From: Sporosarcina ureae
Lineage (GTDB): Bacteria; Bacillota; Bacilli; Bacillales_A; Planococcaceae
Assembly: GCF_002101375.1 (NCBI RefSeq)
Contig: NZ_CP015207.1
Coordinates: forward strand, 2,248,001 to 2,312,000
Direction of reading: 5' to 3'
DNA length: 64,000 nt
Part shown: piece by piece, positions 32,640-41,900 of the stretch
Position numbering within the stretch: the stretch's first letter is position 1
Layout: every line of letters starts with the position of its first letter
Made by a program: the position numbers and the translations under genes
The notes under the pieces: model-generated
Seen by the model: only the letters and a program-made list of their open reading frames with translations
The model's database searches: none
What the model was told of the DNA's origin: nothing

Positions 32640-34862
32640 ATGGCTATTATTCAAGAAGCTGTGGGACTTAATCTATTGATGGAAAACTTACAAGAGGAAT
32701 TCGGCAAGAAACAAATCGAACCGTTGATCGAAGCGAGCGAGAAATTCCAGGAGCGTCACCCGGCAAGCTCGGCAACTGAGTGGACGAATGCGATGGTGCT
32801 AGAGTCTTTAAGCCGTATTGATGAAGCGACCACGTATTGGACGTTTGTAGCTGCGCGTATTTATTTATTCGACGTCTATGCAAAGCAAAAAGCATTGCGT
32901 GGAGCGGATGTGTATACCGATTTTGCGAAAAATGTAGAACGCTTGGTGGAACAAGGTTTATATACACCTGTTCTGACAGAGAAATACAGCCAAGATGAGC
33001 TTCAGGAAATCGGCAAGCTACTCGATCCTTCTCGTGACCTTTTATTCACATATATCGGCTTGAAAACATTGGTAGACCGCTATGTAACAGTAAACTTTAA
33101 GAAACAATCAGTGGAGCTTCCGCAAGAGCGCTGGTTAATTATCGCGATGACGTTAATGCAAGATGAAACAGTAGACCGCATTCATAAAGTCGGCGAAGCA
33201 TATTGGGCGATGAGCAACTTGTACATGACCGTTGCGACACCTACATTATCGAATGCAGGCAAGATGCACGGACAGCTATCAAGTTGCTTTATCGATACAG
33301 TGGATGATTCCTTACAAGGGATTTACAACAGCAACACTGATATCGCGAACTTGTCGAAATTCGGCGGCGGAATCGGTGTCTATATGGGGAAAGTTCGTTC
33401 TCGCGGTGCATCGATTCGTGGCTTCGAAGGTGCATCAAGCGGTGTTCTCCCATGGATCAAACAGCTGAACAATACGGCAGTCAGTGTCGACCAACTCGGT
33501 CAACGTCAAGGTGCCGTAGCCGTTTATCTCGACGTATGGCATCAAGACATCTTCACATTCCTTGATCTCAAGCTCAATAACGGTGATGACCGTTTGCGCG
33601 CACATGACATTTTCACAGGCGTTTGCTTGCCGGACTTATTCATGGAGAAAGTCGAGTCCCGCGAAGACTGGCATTTATTCGATCCACATGAAGTCCGCAC
33701 GAAAATGGGCTATTCATTGGAAGACTTCTATGATGAAACAAAAGGGAAAGGAACATTCCGCGAGAAGTATGAAGAATGTGTCCGCAATGAAGATTTATCC
33801 AGAGAGACGGTTTCAGCGATTGAAATCATGAAGCGTATCCTACGTAGCCAGCTCGAGACAGGAACGCCATTCATGTTCTACCGTGATGAAGTAAACCGTA
33901 TGAACCCGAATAAACATGAAGGCATGATTTATTCTAGTAATTTGTGCTCAGAAATACTTCAAAATATGTCAGCATCTACACATGAATCCGTAACACTAGA
34001 AGACGATATGGTCGTCACACGCACGAAGCCAGGCGATTTCGTTGTATGTAACCTGTCATCGATTAACCTTGGAAGAGCGGTTACAGCAGACGTGCTAGAC
34101 CGTTTGATCCGCATTCAAGTGCGTATGCTCGATAACGTCATTGATCAGAACCAAATCCCAGTTGTACAAGCACAACGCACAAATGCGCGCTACCGTGGAA
34201 TTGGACTTGGCACATTTGGCTGGCACCATTTACTCGCATTGAAAAATATTCAGTGGGAATCGGATGAAGCGGTGAATTTTGCAGATGAGCTGTATGAAAA
34301 TATCGCGTATTTGACAATTAAAGCTTCAATGGAATTATCGAAAGAAAAAGGCGCGTATCCATTGTTCGATGGTTCGGATTGGCAAACGGGCGAATACTTC
34401 GAGCAACGCGAATACGATTCGAATAAATGGCGTGAACTGCGCATGGATGTGGCAATGAACGGTATGCGGAACGGCTACTTGATGGCAGTCGCACCAAACA
34501 GTTCAACTTCGGTTATCGCAGGTTCAACAGCGTCAATCGACCCAGTATTCAAACCGTTCTACCATGAAGAAAAGAAAGACTATAAATTACCGGTTATTGC
34601 ACCGGATCTAGATCATAATACGTATGACATTTACCGTCGTTCCGCTTACATCGTGGATCAGCGCTGGTCTATCAAGCAAAACGCCGCGCGTCAGCAACAC
34701 ATCGATCAGTCAATTTCATTCAATATTTATGTACCGAACTCCATCCGCGCATCTGTTATTTTGGATTTACACTTGCAGGCATGGAAATCCGGCATGAAAA
34801 CCACGTACTATATGCGTTCAACTGCAGCGGAGATTGAGGAGTGCGAGTGGTGTCATTCTTAA
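32640..34862 (+). CDS. nrdE: Class I ribonucleotide reductase, large subunit
   Basis: The 740-residue catalytic subunit reduces ribonucleoside diphosphates to deoxy forms. Seen: redox Cys in LSSCFID near residue 215, the thiyl-radical motif NLCSE near 435, second redox Cys in VVCNLSS near 470, the radical-path tyrosines in KTTYYMRS and the C-terminal shuttle pair ECEWCHS. No N-terminal ATP-cone is evident, so overall activity control by dATP may be absent, as in class Ib. AAAGGGAGCGG precedes the ATG. First gene of nrdE-flavodoxin-nrdF, under NrdR boxes and a B12 riboswitch. Its end overlaps the next gene. Confidence 0.93.
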   Translation: MAIIQEAVGLNLLMENLQEEFGKKQIEPLIEASEKFQERHPASSATEWTNAMVLESLSRIDEATTYWTFVAARIYLFDVYAKQKALRGADVYTDFAKNVERLVEQGLYTPVLTEKYSQDELQEIGKLLDPSRDLLFTYIGLKTLVDRYVTVNFKKQSVELPQERWLIIAMTLMQDETVDRIHKVGEAYWAMSNLYMTVATPTLSNAGKMHGQLSSCFIDTVDDSLQGIYNSNTDIANLSKFGGGIGVYMGKVRSRGASIRGFEGASSGVLPWIKQLNNTAVSVDQLGQRQGAVAVYLDVWHQDIFTFLDLKLNNGDDRLRAHDIFTGVCLPDLFMEKVESREDWHLFDPHEVRTKMGYSLEDFYDETKGKGTFREKYEECVRNEDLSRETVSAIEIMKRILRSQLETGTPFMFYRDEVNRMNPNKHEGMIYSSNLCSEILQNMSASTHESVTLEDDMVVTRTKPGDFVVCNLSSINLGRAVTADVLDRLIRIQVRMLDNVIDQNQIPVVQAQRTNARYRGIGLGTFGWHHLLALKNIQWESDEAVNFADELYENIAYLTIKASMELSKEKGAYPLFDGSDWQTGEYFEQREYDSNKWRELRMDVAMNGMRNGYLMAVAPNSSTSVIAGSTASIDPVFKPFYHEEKKDYKLPVIAPDLDHNTYDIYRRSAYIVDQRWSIKQNAARQQHIDQSISFNIYVPNSIRASVILDLHLQAWKSGMKTTYYMRSTAAEIEECEWCHS

Positions 34863-35287
34863 TCGCCTATGCATCCTGGAGTGGCAACACTCAGGAAGTA
34901 GCGGAATTGATTACGGAAAGTTTACAAAGTGAAGGCGTCGAAGTCGATACCTATCGTATCGGCATCGGTGTCATCCCAAACGTTAAAGAATACGACGCGC
35001 TCTGCATCGGTTCATTCACATGGGAAAAAGGTGCAACGCCCGATGAAGTAAAAGACTTCGTGGCGGACGTCGGTTACAAACCCGAGCTCGTCTATGTCTT
35101 TGGCACAGGGGATACGCAGTTTGGCGGCGACGATCTATTTTGCAAAGCCGCAGACAAGCTAGCAAAATTCTATCATTCACCTTTTGACCCACTGAAGATC
35201 GAACAAAGTCCGCGTGGTATACAAGAACAAACGGTTACGAATTGGACGAAAGGAGTGCTCGAACATTGGCGACACTTACAAGAGTAA
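34847..35287 (+). CDS. Flavodoxin in the nrd operon (NrdI-like role)
   Basis: The 146-residue flavodoxin has the FMN phosphate loop YASWSGNTQEVA near residue 9 and later FMN loops CIGSFTWEKGATPDE and VFGTGDTQFGGD. It is longer than classical NrdI (about 130 aa) and has a full flavodoxin P-loop, so it is a true flavodoxin placed where NrdI usually sits. It could supply electrons to the metal/tyrosyl cofactor of NrdF or the reductase. GTG 34847 is 6 nt from GAGGA; GTG 34841 is too close. It overlaps nrdE and nrdF at its ends. Confidence 0.85.
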   Translation: MVSFLIAYASWSGNTQEVAELITESLQSEGVEVDTYRIGIGVIPNVKEYDALCIGSFTWEKGATPDEVKDFVADVGYKPELVYVFGTGDTQFGGDDLFCKAADKLAKFYHSPFDPLKIEQSPRGIQEQTVTNWTKGVLEHWRHLQE

Positions 35288-36303
35288 AAGTACTGAATCC
35301 TGCAAACCCGAATAAGGCAACAGCTATTTTCGGTGGCGAAGCAAGCGGCATCCTAAACTGGAACGACATCGCGCACCCTCATTTCTATACATTACGTCAG
35401 CGAATCCGTTCTCTTTTCTGGACGGCGAATGAAGTCGACATGACGCAAGATGTCAAGCAGTTCTCAAGCCTGACACAAGAAGAACAATCCGCATTCCTAA
35501 AAATTATCGGCCTACTGGCGACACTTGACGGTCCACAAACTGTCATCGCAATGAAAATCGCAGACTTCACAACGGATCCTTCCGTCAAGTCGATTCTCGC
35601 GACTATTGCCGACCAGGAAAGTGAGCATAACCATAGCTACGCGTATGTACTTTCATCTGTCACGAACTTAGACAAGCAAATGGAAGCCTTTGAAATGGGG
35701 CGCACTGACGAAGTATTAATGAAGCGAAATGAACGAATTGTAGATGTCTACAATGAATTTGCGGAGAACCCGACAATCGAAACAGTTCTAAAAGCGATGG
35801 TGTATACGACATTATTAGAAGGTCTATTCTTCTACAGTGGCTTCGCATTTTTCTATAACTTAGCGCGCCATCAAAAAATGGTTGGCACATCCACGATGAT
35901 TTCGTACATCAACCGTGACGAACTGCAGCACGGTAAAGCGATCAGCGATATCTTCCGAGCAGCTTTGGCCGAAAATCCAGAGTATAACACAGACGAATTC
36001 ACGGAATGGATCTATGACCAATTCCGCCACTCCGTCGAGCAAGAAGTCATCTGGAGCCGCTATGTATTAGCAGGAATCGATGGCCTGGAGCTAGAAGAGA
36101 TGGAAGGCTACGTGAAGTATCGCGCGAACAAAATGTTGCGCATGCTCGGCTTGAGCGAAATCTATCCAGAGTTCACAGAGAATCCAATGAAGTGGATCCG
36201 CGCGTACGTCGATAACTTCGACGACACGAAAACGGACTTCTTCGAACAAACTAGCCGTCAGTACGTGAAGACTAGTGATTTGAACGGCTTTGATGATTTG
36301 TAA
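35266..36303 (+). CDS. nrdF: Class I ribonucleotide reductase, small (radical) subunit
   Basis: The 345-residue ferritin-like subunit holds all metal and radical residues: Asp in TLDGPQ, ESEH with the radical Tyr four residues after the His (HNHSY), Glu in LLEGLFFYSGF and ELQH in NRDELQHG. It makes the tyrosyl radical passed to NrdE. TTG 35266 follows AAAGGAG by 10 nt, so the frame upstream to 35242 is not used. The start lies inside the flavodoxin gene, showing coupling. The metal (iron or manganese) cannot be told from sequence. Confidence 0.92.
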   Translation: MATLTRVKVLNPANPNKATAIFGGEASGILNWNDIAHPHFYTLRQRIRSLFWTANEVDMTQDVKQFSSLTQEEQSAFLKIIGLLATLDGPQTVIAMKIADFTTDPSVKSILATIADQESEHNHSYAYVLSSVTNLDKQMEAFEMGRTDEVLMKRNERIVDVYNEFAENPTIETVLKAMVYTTLLEGLFFYSGFAFFYNLARHQKMVGTSTMISYINRDELQHGKAISDIFRAALAENPEYNTDEFTEWIYDQFRHSVEQEVIWSRYVLAGIDGLELEEMEGYVKYRANKMLRMLGLSEIYPEFTENPMKWIRAYVDNFDDTKTDFFEQTSRQYVKTSDLNGFDDL

Positions 36304-36421
36304 TAAGTAAGAGTGGAAGGGGAATCCGTTATGGGTTCCTCTATTCTTCGTGGAAGGGGGCGCCTTTGATCGATGCTCTGCGCTCACGATCAACTAGTTT
36401 CATTTTCCCTAAGAGATAACA

Positions 36422-36885
36422 CTCATATATATGGCCAAGCGCTCATACATTCACGCTATCCGCTCATACATTTTCGCACCCGCTCAATGACCCTTGGAAA
36501 GCGCTCTATCCATCCGTTTACCCGCTCTACGTGACTCAGTATCCGCTCTATGCACTCGCTTAACCGCTCAATGTCCATCGTGGCGACTAGCCTAATCCAT
36601 CTTGAGAGAGGAGACGCTCATATATATGGCCAAGCGCTCATACTTTCACGCTATCCGCCCTATGCGACCCGGCATCCGCTCTATCCATCCGTTTATCCGC
36701 TCTACGTGACTCAGTATCCGCTCTATGCACTCGCTTAACCGCTCAATGTCCATCGCGGCGACTAGCCTAATCCATCTTGAGAGAGGAGACGCTCATATAT
36801 ATGGCCAAGCGCTCATACTTTCACGCTATCCGCTCTATGCGACCCCACGTCCGCTCTATCCACCCCCACATCCGCTCAACCCAGC
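36422..36885. repeat. 21-bp phased word array B, with 175-bp tandem duplication
   Basis: Words CGCTCATA, CGCTCTAT and CGCTCAAT (reverse complement of the words in array A) recur every 21 bp (starts 36440, 36461, then 36481, 36502, 36523, 36544), with one 20-bp step. Part of the array and a non-array insert are duplicated in tandem at a distance of 175 bp (36550 and 36725). It fills the space between convergent nrdF and the CoA-transferase gene. Confidence 0.85.
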
Positions 36886-36924
36886 CATTTACCCACCCCA
36901 CCCCCAAAAAAATCACACGAAAAA

Positions 36925-36950
36925 ACCAAGCGGATCGAAGTCCGCTTGGT
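36925..36950 (-). terminator. Terminator of the acetyl-CoA hydrolase gene
   Basis: ACCAAGCGGA and TCCGCTTGGT form a perfect 10-bp stem; the A-run at its left becomes a T-run on the minus strand. Confidence 0.8.
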
Positions 36951-36968
36951 CATTTCCTATCTATAAAA

Positions 36969-38513
36969 TTACTTCTGAACTTCTACAGTCTTGTGCATCG
37001 TCTTGTTTTTCGCAAGATTCACGTGCCAAGATAGCGCTTCTTCCAAGATGTGTGGAGTTTGTCCGCCAACTTGTTCAACTGCTCTATTGTAATAATCACG
37101 TAGCTCTTCCTTGAAGTCAGGGTGAGCACAGTTCTCTATCAACAATTCTGCTTTCTGTCTTGGAGCCAAGCCGCGAAGATCCGCGTACCCTTGTTCTGTA
37201 ACGATTACGTCTACATCGTGCTCCGTGTGGTCCACGTGAGAAGAGAAAGGTACGATAGATGACACGTCTCCGCCTTTTGCGTAAGACTTCGTAACGAAAA
37301 TCGCGATGCGTGCGTTACGAGCGAAGTCACCAGATCCACCGATGCCGTTCATCATGCGTGTTCCGCTAACATGTGTAGAGTTAACGTTTCCGTAGATGTC
37401 TAGCTCAAGCGCTGTGTTGAATGAAATGATACCCAAACGACGGATAACTTCCGGGTGGTTTGAGATTTCTTGTGGACGGAATACGAGTTTATCACGGTAT
37501 TTAGCGATATCGTCTTTGAAGCTGTCCAAACGCTTTTTAGATAGAGTCAATGAAGTAGCAGAAGCGAATTTCACTACGCCGTCATCGATCAAGTCGAAGA
37601 TTGCGTCTTGAAGTACTTCAGAATATACTTCGATATCTTTAAACTCAGAACTTCTCATGCCGTCAAGTACTGCGTTCGCAACCGAACCGACACCTGATTG
37701 AAGAGGCATTAGCGTTTCATCCATACGGCCCAATTTGATCTCGTCACGGAAGAAGTTCAACAAGTTGTTTGCAATCTCTTGTGTCTCTTCGTCTGGAGGA
37801 ACGATAGGGGAAGGAATATCACCTTTCTCCGTAAGAACAATTCCGACAACCTTTTTAGGGTCTACTTTGATTCCTGGTGTACCGATTTTATCTGTTGCAC
37901 TGTAAACAGGGATTTCTTTACGTTGGTTTTGAGCATCTGGAATATAGATGTCGTGTAAGCCTTCAAACTCCATAGGCGCGTTAACGTTCAATTCGATGAT
38001 GACATGCTTCGCTTCTTGAACGAAAATCGGAGAGTTACCTACAGAACCAGTCGGGATGATATATCCTTCTTCTGTAATAGCTGCTGCTTCGATGATTGCA
38101 TAGTCAACGGGTCCGATTACGCCTTGGCGAATCCATTCAGCTGTATGGGAAAGGTGCTGATCGATATAGAATGAGTCACCTGAGTTGATTTTGCCGCGCA
38201 TTGCTGGGTTACCTTGGTATGGAACACGTAAATTGATGACGTCTGCATTGGCCATTAATTCATCTACGTTCGGGCCCATTGAAGCACCAGTGAAAACGTT
38301 TACTTTAAAGTCCTCAGTTTTTCCTCGTTCTGCCAATGCCAAAGGCACCGCTTTTGCGTCTCCGGACAAAGTAAATCCACTCAGACCTAGAGACATTCCA
38401 TCCTCGATCCAAGAAGCTGCTTCTTCTGCTGTAACAATTTTATCTTTTAGTGCTTCACAACGAAGTACTTTATTTAATTCGTTTGCCACGGTATCATCCA
38501 CCTTACCTTTCAT
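36969..38513 (-). CDS. Acetyl-CoA hydrolase/succinyl-CoA:acetate CoA-transferase family
   Basis: The 514-residue class I CoA-transferase family protein is of Cat1/Ach1 type. Seen: GSVGNSP near residue 156, the oxyanion/CoA loops MPLQSGVGSVANAV near 269, the catalytic Glu in VYSEVL (Glu299) and GIGGSGDFARNA near 388. It moves CoA between acetate and succinate or hydrolyses acetyl-CoA, linking acetate with the TCA cycle. ATG 38513 has GAAAGGTAAGG-type site upstream in the minus direction. It is divergent from narG, 400 bp apart. Confidence 0.88.
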   Translation of the reverse strand: MKGKVDDTVANELNKVLRCEALKDKIVTAEEAASWIEDGMSLGLSGFTLSGDAKAVPLALAERGKTEDFKVNVFTGASMGPNVDELMANADVINLRVPYQGNPAMRGKINSGDSFYIDQHLSHTAEWIRQGVIGPVDYAIIEAAAITEEGYIIPTGSVGNSPIFVQEAKHVIIELNVNAPMEFEGLHDIYIPDAQNQRKEIPVYSATDKIGTPGIKVDPKKVVGIVLTEKGDIPSPIVPPDEETQEIANNLLNFFRDEIKLGRMDETLMPLQSGVGSVANAVLDGMRSSEFKDIEVYSEVLQDAIFDLIDDGVVKFASATSLTLSKKRLDSFKDDIAKYRDKLVFRPQEISNHPEVIRRLGIISFNTALELDIYGNVNSTHVSGTRMMNGIGGSGDFARNARIAIFVTKSYAKGGDVSSIVPFSSHVDHTEHDVDVIVTEQGYADLRGLAPRQKAELLIENCAHPDFKEELRDYYNRAVEQVGGQTPHILEEALSWHVNLAKNKTMHKTVEVQK

Positions 38514-38696
38514 TTTGTATATAATTCTATCATTTATATAAATAAAATCAACATAATATTATGAGAACTATACTAAATTTCCCATTTGTTAAATAAAAAC
38601 ACTTAAAATTGTGAAAATAATAGAACGTATTCAGAAGGCGGTATAAAGAGTTTTCCCTCACTCAGAAAGTAAAACTAGAGATTCGTGAAAGGAGAA

Positions 38697-38709
38697 TAGG
38701 GAATTCCCT
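38697..38709 (+). promoter_or_regulatory. NreC-type palindrome, distal
   Basis: TAGGGAATTCCCT fits the TAGGG-N4-CCCTA site bound by phosphorylated NreC ahead of staphylococcal nar and nir genes, except for the last base. Confidence 0.65.
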
Positions 38710-38801
38710 GATAGAAACAAGTATGGAAACACGTATACTTATTTTATACAAAGATATTTTACAAGAGTTGATAGAAAAGTCCTACGATACGTTGTAATCA
38801 A

Positions 38802-38814
38802 TAGGGAATTCCCT
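38802..38814 (+). promoter_or_regulatory. NreC-type palindrome, proximal
   Basis: TAGGGAATTCCCT, identical to the distal copy and exactly 105 bp downstream. It lies 98 bp before the narG start, a fitting place for an activator. Confidence 0.7.
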
Positions 38815-38911
38815 TATGTGGAATTCAGACTACTTAGTCTATTCGGGGGTAAGAGAATAAGTAGATCTGATTCATTTACTGCTACATTCTGAAAAGGAGT
38901 GGAAATGTTCG

Positions 38912-41900
38912 ATGAAAAAGAGATTCGGATTGAATTATTTTAAACCTGTCGAGAGTTATTCTGGAAGTTGGTCAGTACTAGAAGAGAAAAGTCGTGATTG
39001 GGAAAACATGTACCGTCAACGCTGGTCCCATGACAAAGTTGTCCGTACGACGCATGGCGTAAACTGTACGGGTTCGTGCAGTTGGAAAGTCTTCGTCAAG
39101 AATGGCATCATCACATGGGAAAATCAGCAAATCGACTATCCATCCTGTGGCCCTGATCTGCCTGAATTTGAACCGCGTGGTTGTCCACGGGGCGCCTCGT
39201 TTTCTTGGTATGAATACAGTCCATTGCGCGTGAAGTATCCTTATATACGCGGAAAACTGTGGCGCATGTGGAACGAAGCGTTGGCAGAAACGAAAGATCC
39301 TGTTAAAGCATGGACAGCAATCGTTGAAGATCCCGAGAAATCCAATGAATACAAAAGAGCCCGCGGCAAAGGTGGTCACGTCCGGATTCATTGGCGAGAT
39401 GCGACGATGCTCATTGCGGCACAACTCATCTATACGGTACAAAAATACGGTCCGGATCGTGTGGCAGGATTCACACCGATCCCTGCGATGTCAATGGTCA
39501 GTTATGCATCGGGCGCGCGTTTCATTTCATTGCTTGGTGGCGAAATGCTCAGTTTCTACGACTGGTACGCAGATCTTCCACCATCCTCTCCGCAAATTTG
39601 GGGTGAGCAGACGGACGTTCCTGAATCGAGTGACTGGTTCAACGCAGGCTATATCATCATGTGGGGCTCGAATGTACCGCTTACCCGGACGCCGGATGCG
39701 CACTTCATGACGGAAGTCCGCTATAAAGGAACCAAAGTCGTTTCCGTCGCGCCGGACTATGCGGAAAGTGTTACGCATGCGGATGACTGGATCGCAGCGA
39801 ACCCAGGGACGGACGCGGCAGTTGCGCAAGCGATGACACACGTCATTTTGGATGAATTCTATCAAAAACGTAAAGAACCAACATTTATAAACTATGCCAA
39901 ACAATACACCGATATGCCGTTCTTGATTTTACTTGATCCGCATGAAGATTCGTATAAAGCAGGGCGTTTCTTGCGGGCAAGTGATCTTGGACAGGAGACG
40001 GCGCACGCTGATTGGAAACCGGTTTTATTTGATGAAGCGACAGATGAAATCATTGTTCCAAACGGCACGATGGGACAACGCTGGGAAGAAGGCGTCAAGT
40101 GGAATTTACAATTGGAACATGCAGATGGCACACGCATTGAGCCCGCATTATCTATCGAAAAACAAGCACAGCAATGGCAAGAAATGCATTTCCCATACTT
40201 CGATAACCGAGGAAATGGCACATTCAAGCGTCCCATTCCCGTGATGAAAGTACAGTTTGCGAACGGCACTGAGCGTTTGGTTACGACAACGTACGATATT
40301 ATGTTGAGTCAGTATGGCGTAAATCGAATCGGCAGTGAGCTAGAAGCGACAGGTTATGACGATGTGACTTCTATCTATACACCCGCTTGGCAAGAAGCGA
40401 TTACGAACGTTAAACCAGAACTTGTTACACAAATCGCCATGGAGTTTGCACAAAATGCTATCGACACAGGTGGACGTTCGATGATTATTATGGGAGCGGG
40501 CATCAATCACTGGTTCAACAGTGACACGATCTATCGTGCGATTCTCAACCTCGTCACGTTGACCGCTTCACAAGGAGTGAACGGTGGGGGTTGGGCGCAT
40601 TACGTAGGACAAGAGAAATGTCGTCCAATCGAAGGCTGGAGCACGATTGCCTTCGCAAAAGATTGGCAAGGCCCACCACGTCTGCAAAATGCCACATCAT
40701 TTTTCTATTTTGCGACCGATCAATGGAAATACGAAGAAGCGGGTACGGATACACTTCAGTCGCCACTTGGCGGAGAAGCGAGATACCAGCATCCGGCAGA
40801 CTATAACGTACTTGCGGCGCGTCTCGGCTGGTTGCCATCGTATCCTCAGTTCAATAAAAATAGTTTATTGCTCGTGGAAGAAGCGGCGAAGCTAGGTAAG
40901 ACGGATGCGAAAGAAGTCGTTGCGCATGTCGTCGATCAACTGAAGTCTGGTGAACTACAATTCGCAGCAGAAGATCCAGATGCACCGGAAAACTTCCCGC
41001 GTTCATTATTCGTCTGGCGTTCGAATTTGATCTCAAGTTCTGCAAAAGGGCAGGAATACTTCATGAGACACTTACTCGGTGCATCAGACGGCTTGCTTGC
41101 TACGCCGAATGAGGATATGAAACCGAAAGAAATGGTGTGGCGCGACGATGTGGAAGGAAAGCTCGATCTATTAGTAGCACTCGATTTCCGCATGACCGCG
41201 ACACCGCTATATGCAGATATTGTTCTACCAGCCGCCACTTGGTATGAGAAAGTGGATCTGTCTTCAACGGACATGCATCCATTCGTCCATCCATTCAATC
41301 CGGCAGTTAATCCATTATGGGAATCTAAATCGGACTGGGATATTTATCGTGAAATCGCGAAAACGTTCTCTACACTTGCGCAAACGCATTTGCCAGGCGT
41401 CTATAAAGATGTAGTCACGTCTCCGTTAGCACATGACTCGGTTCAGGAAATTGCTCAGCCGATGGGCGAAGTACATGACTGGAGTAAAGGGGAAATTGAA
41501 GCCATTCCGGGCAAAACGATGCCGGGGATGACGATTGTCGAGCGTGATTTTACGAAGATTTACGATAAATATATTACGCTCGGCCCGTTATTATCGACGG
41601 GGAAAACGGGCGCACACGGTGTCAGTTTCTCGGTAGCGGATGAATATGAACTGATGAAAGGCATCAACGGTATATATGAAGACGATACCGTGAAAGACGG
41701 CTTGCCTAAATTGTACACAGCGAAACACGCAGCAGAAGCAATGTTGACACTATCTTCTGCAACGAACGGCCGCGTATCGCAAAAAGCATTTGAAGCTGCG
41801 GAGCATGATACGGGCATGGAACTGAAAGATATTTCAGCAGACCGCGCAGCAGAGCGATTCACATTCGCAGGAATTACCGCGCAACCACGTGAAGTCATTC

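Larger units (their letters stand above)
38514..38911. other. Divergent control region between the CoA-transferase gene and narG
   Basis: No gene. It contains the two NreC-type palindromes. The left part is very AT-rich and includes CATAATATTATG (38552-38563); its function is unknown. Confidence 0.6.

Noticed and set aside
36550-37114. Two similar open frames in array B
   Set aside because: They reflect the 175-bp duplication, lack ribosome sites and run into the terminator and the antisense of the CoA-transferase gene.
38600-38640. Rex-type site (TTGTGAAAATAAT) upstream of the CoA-transferase gene
   Set aside because: Only one half-site matches; the second half (TTCACAA) is absent.
38978-41898. 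Several 100-150 codon frames antisense or shifted within narG
   Set aside because: They are shadows of a long, clearly coding gene with biased codon use.
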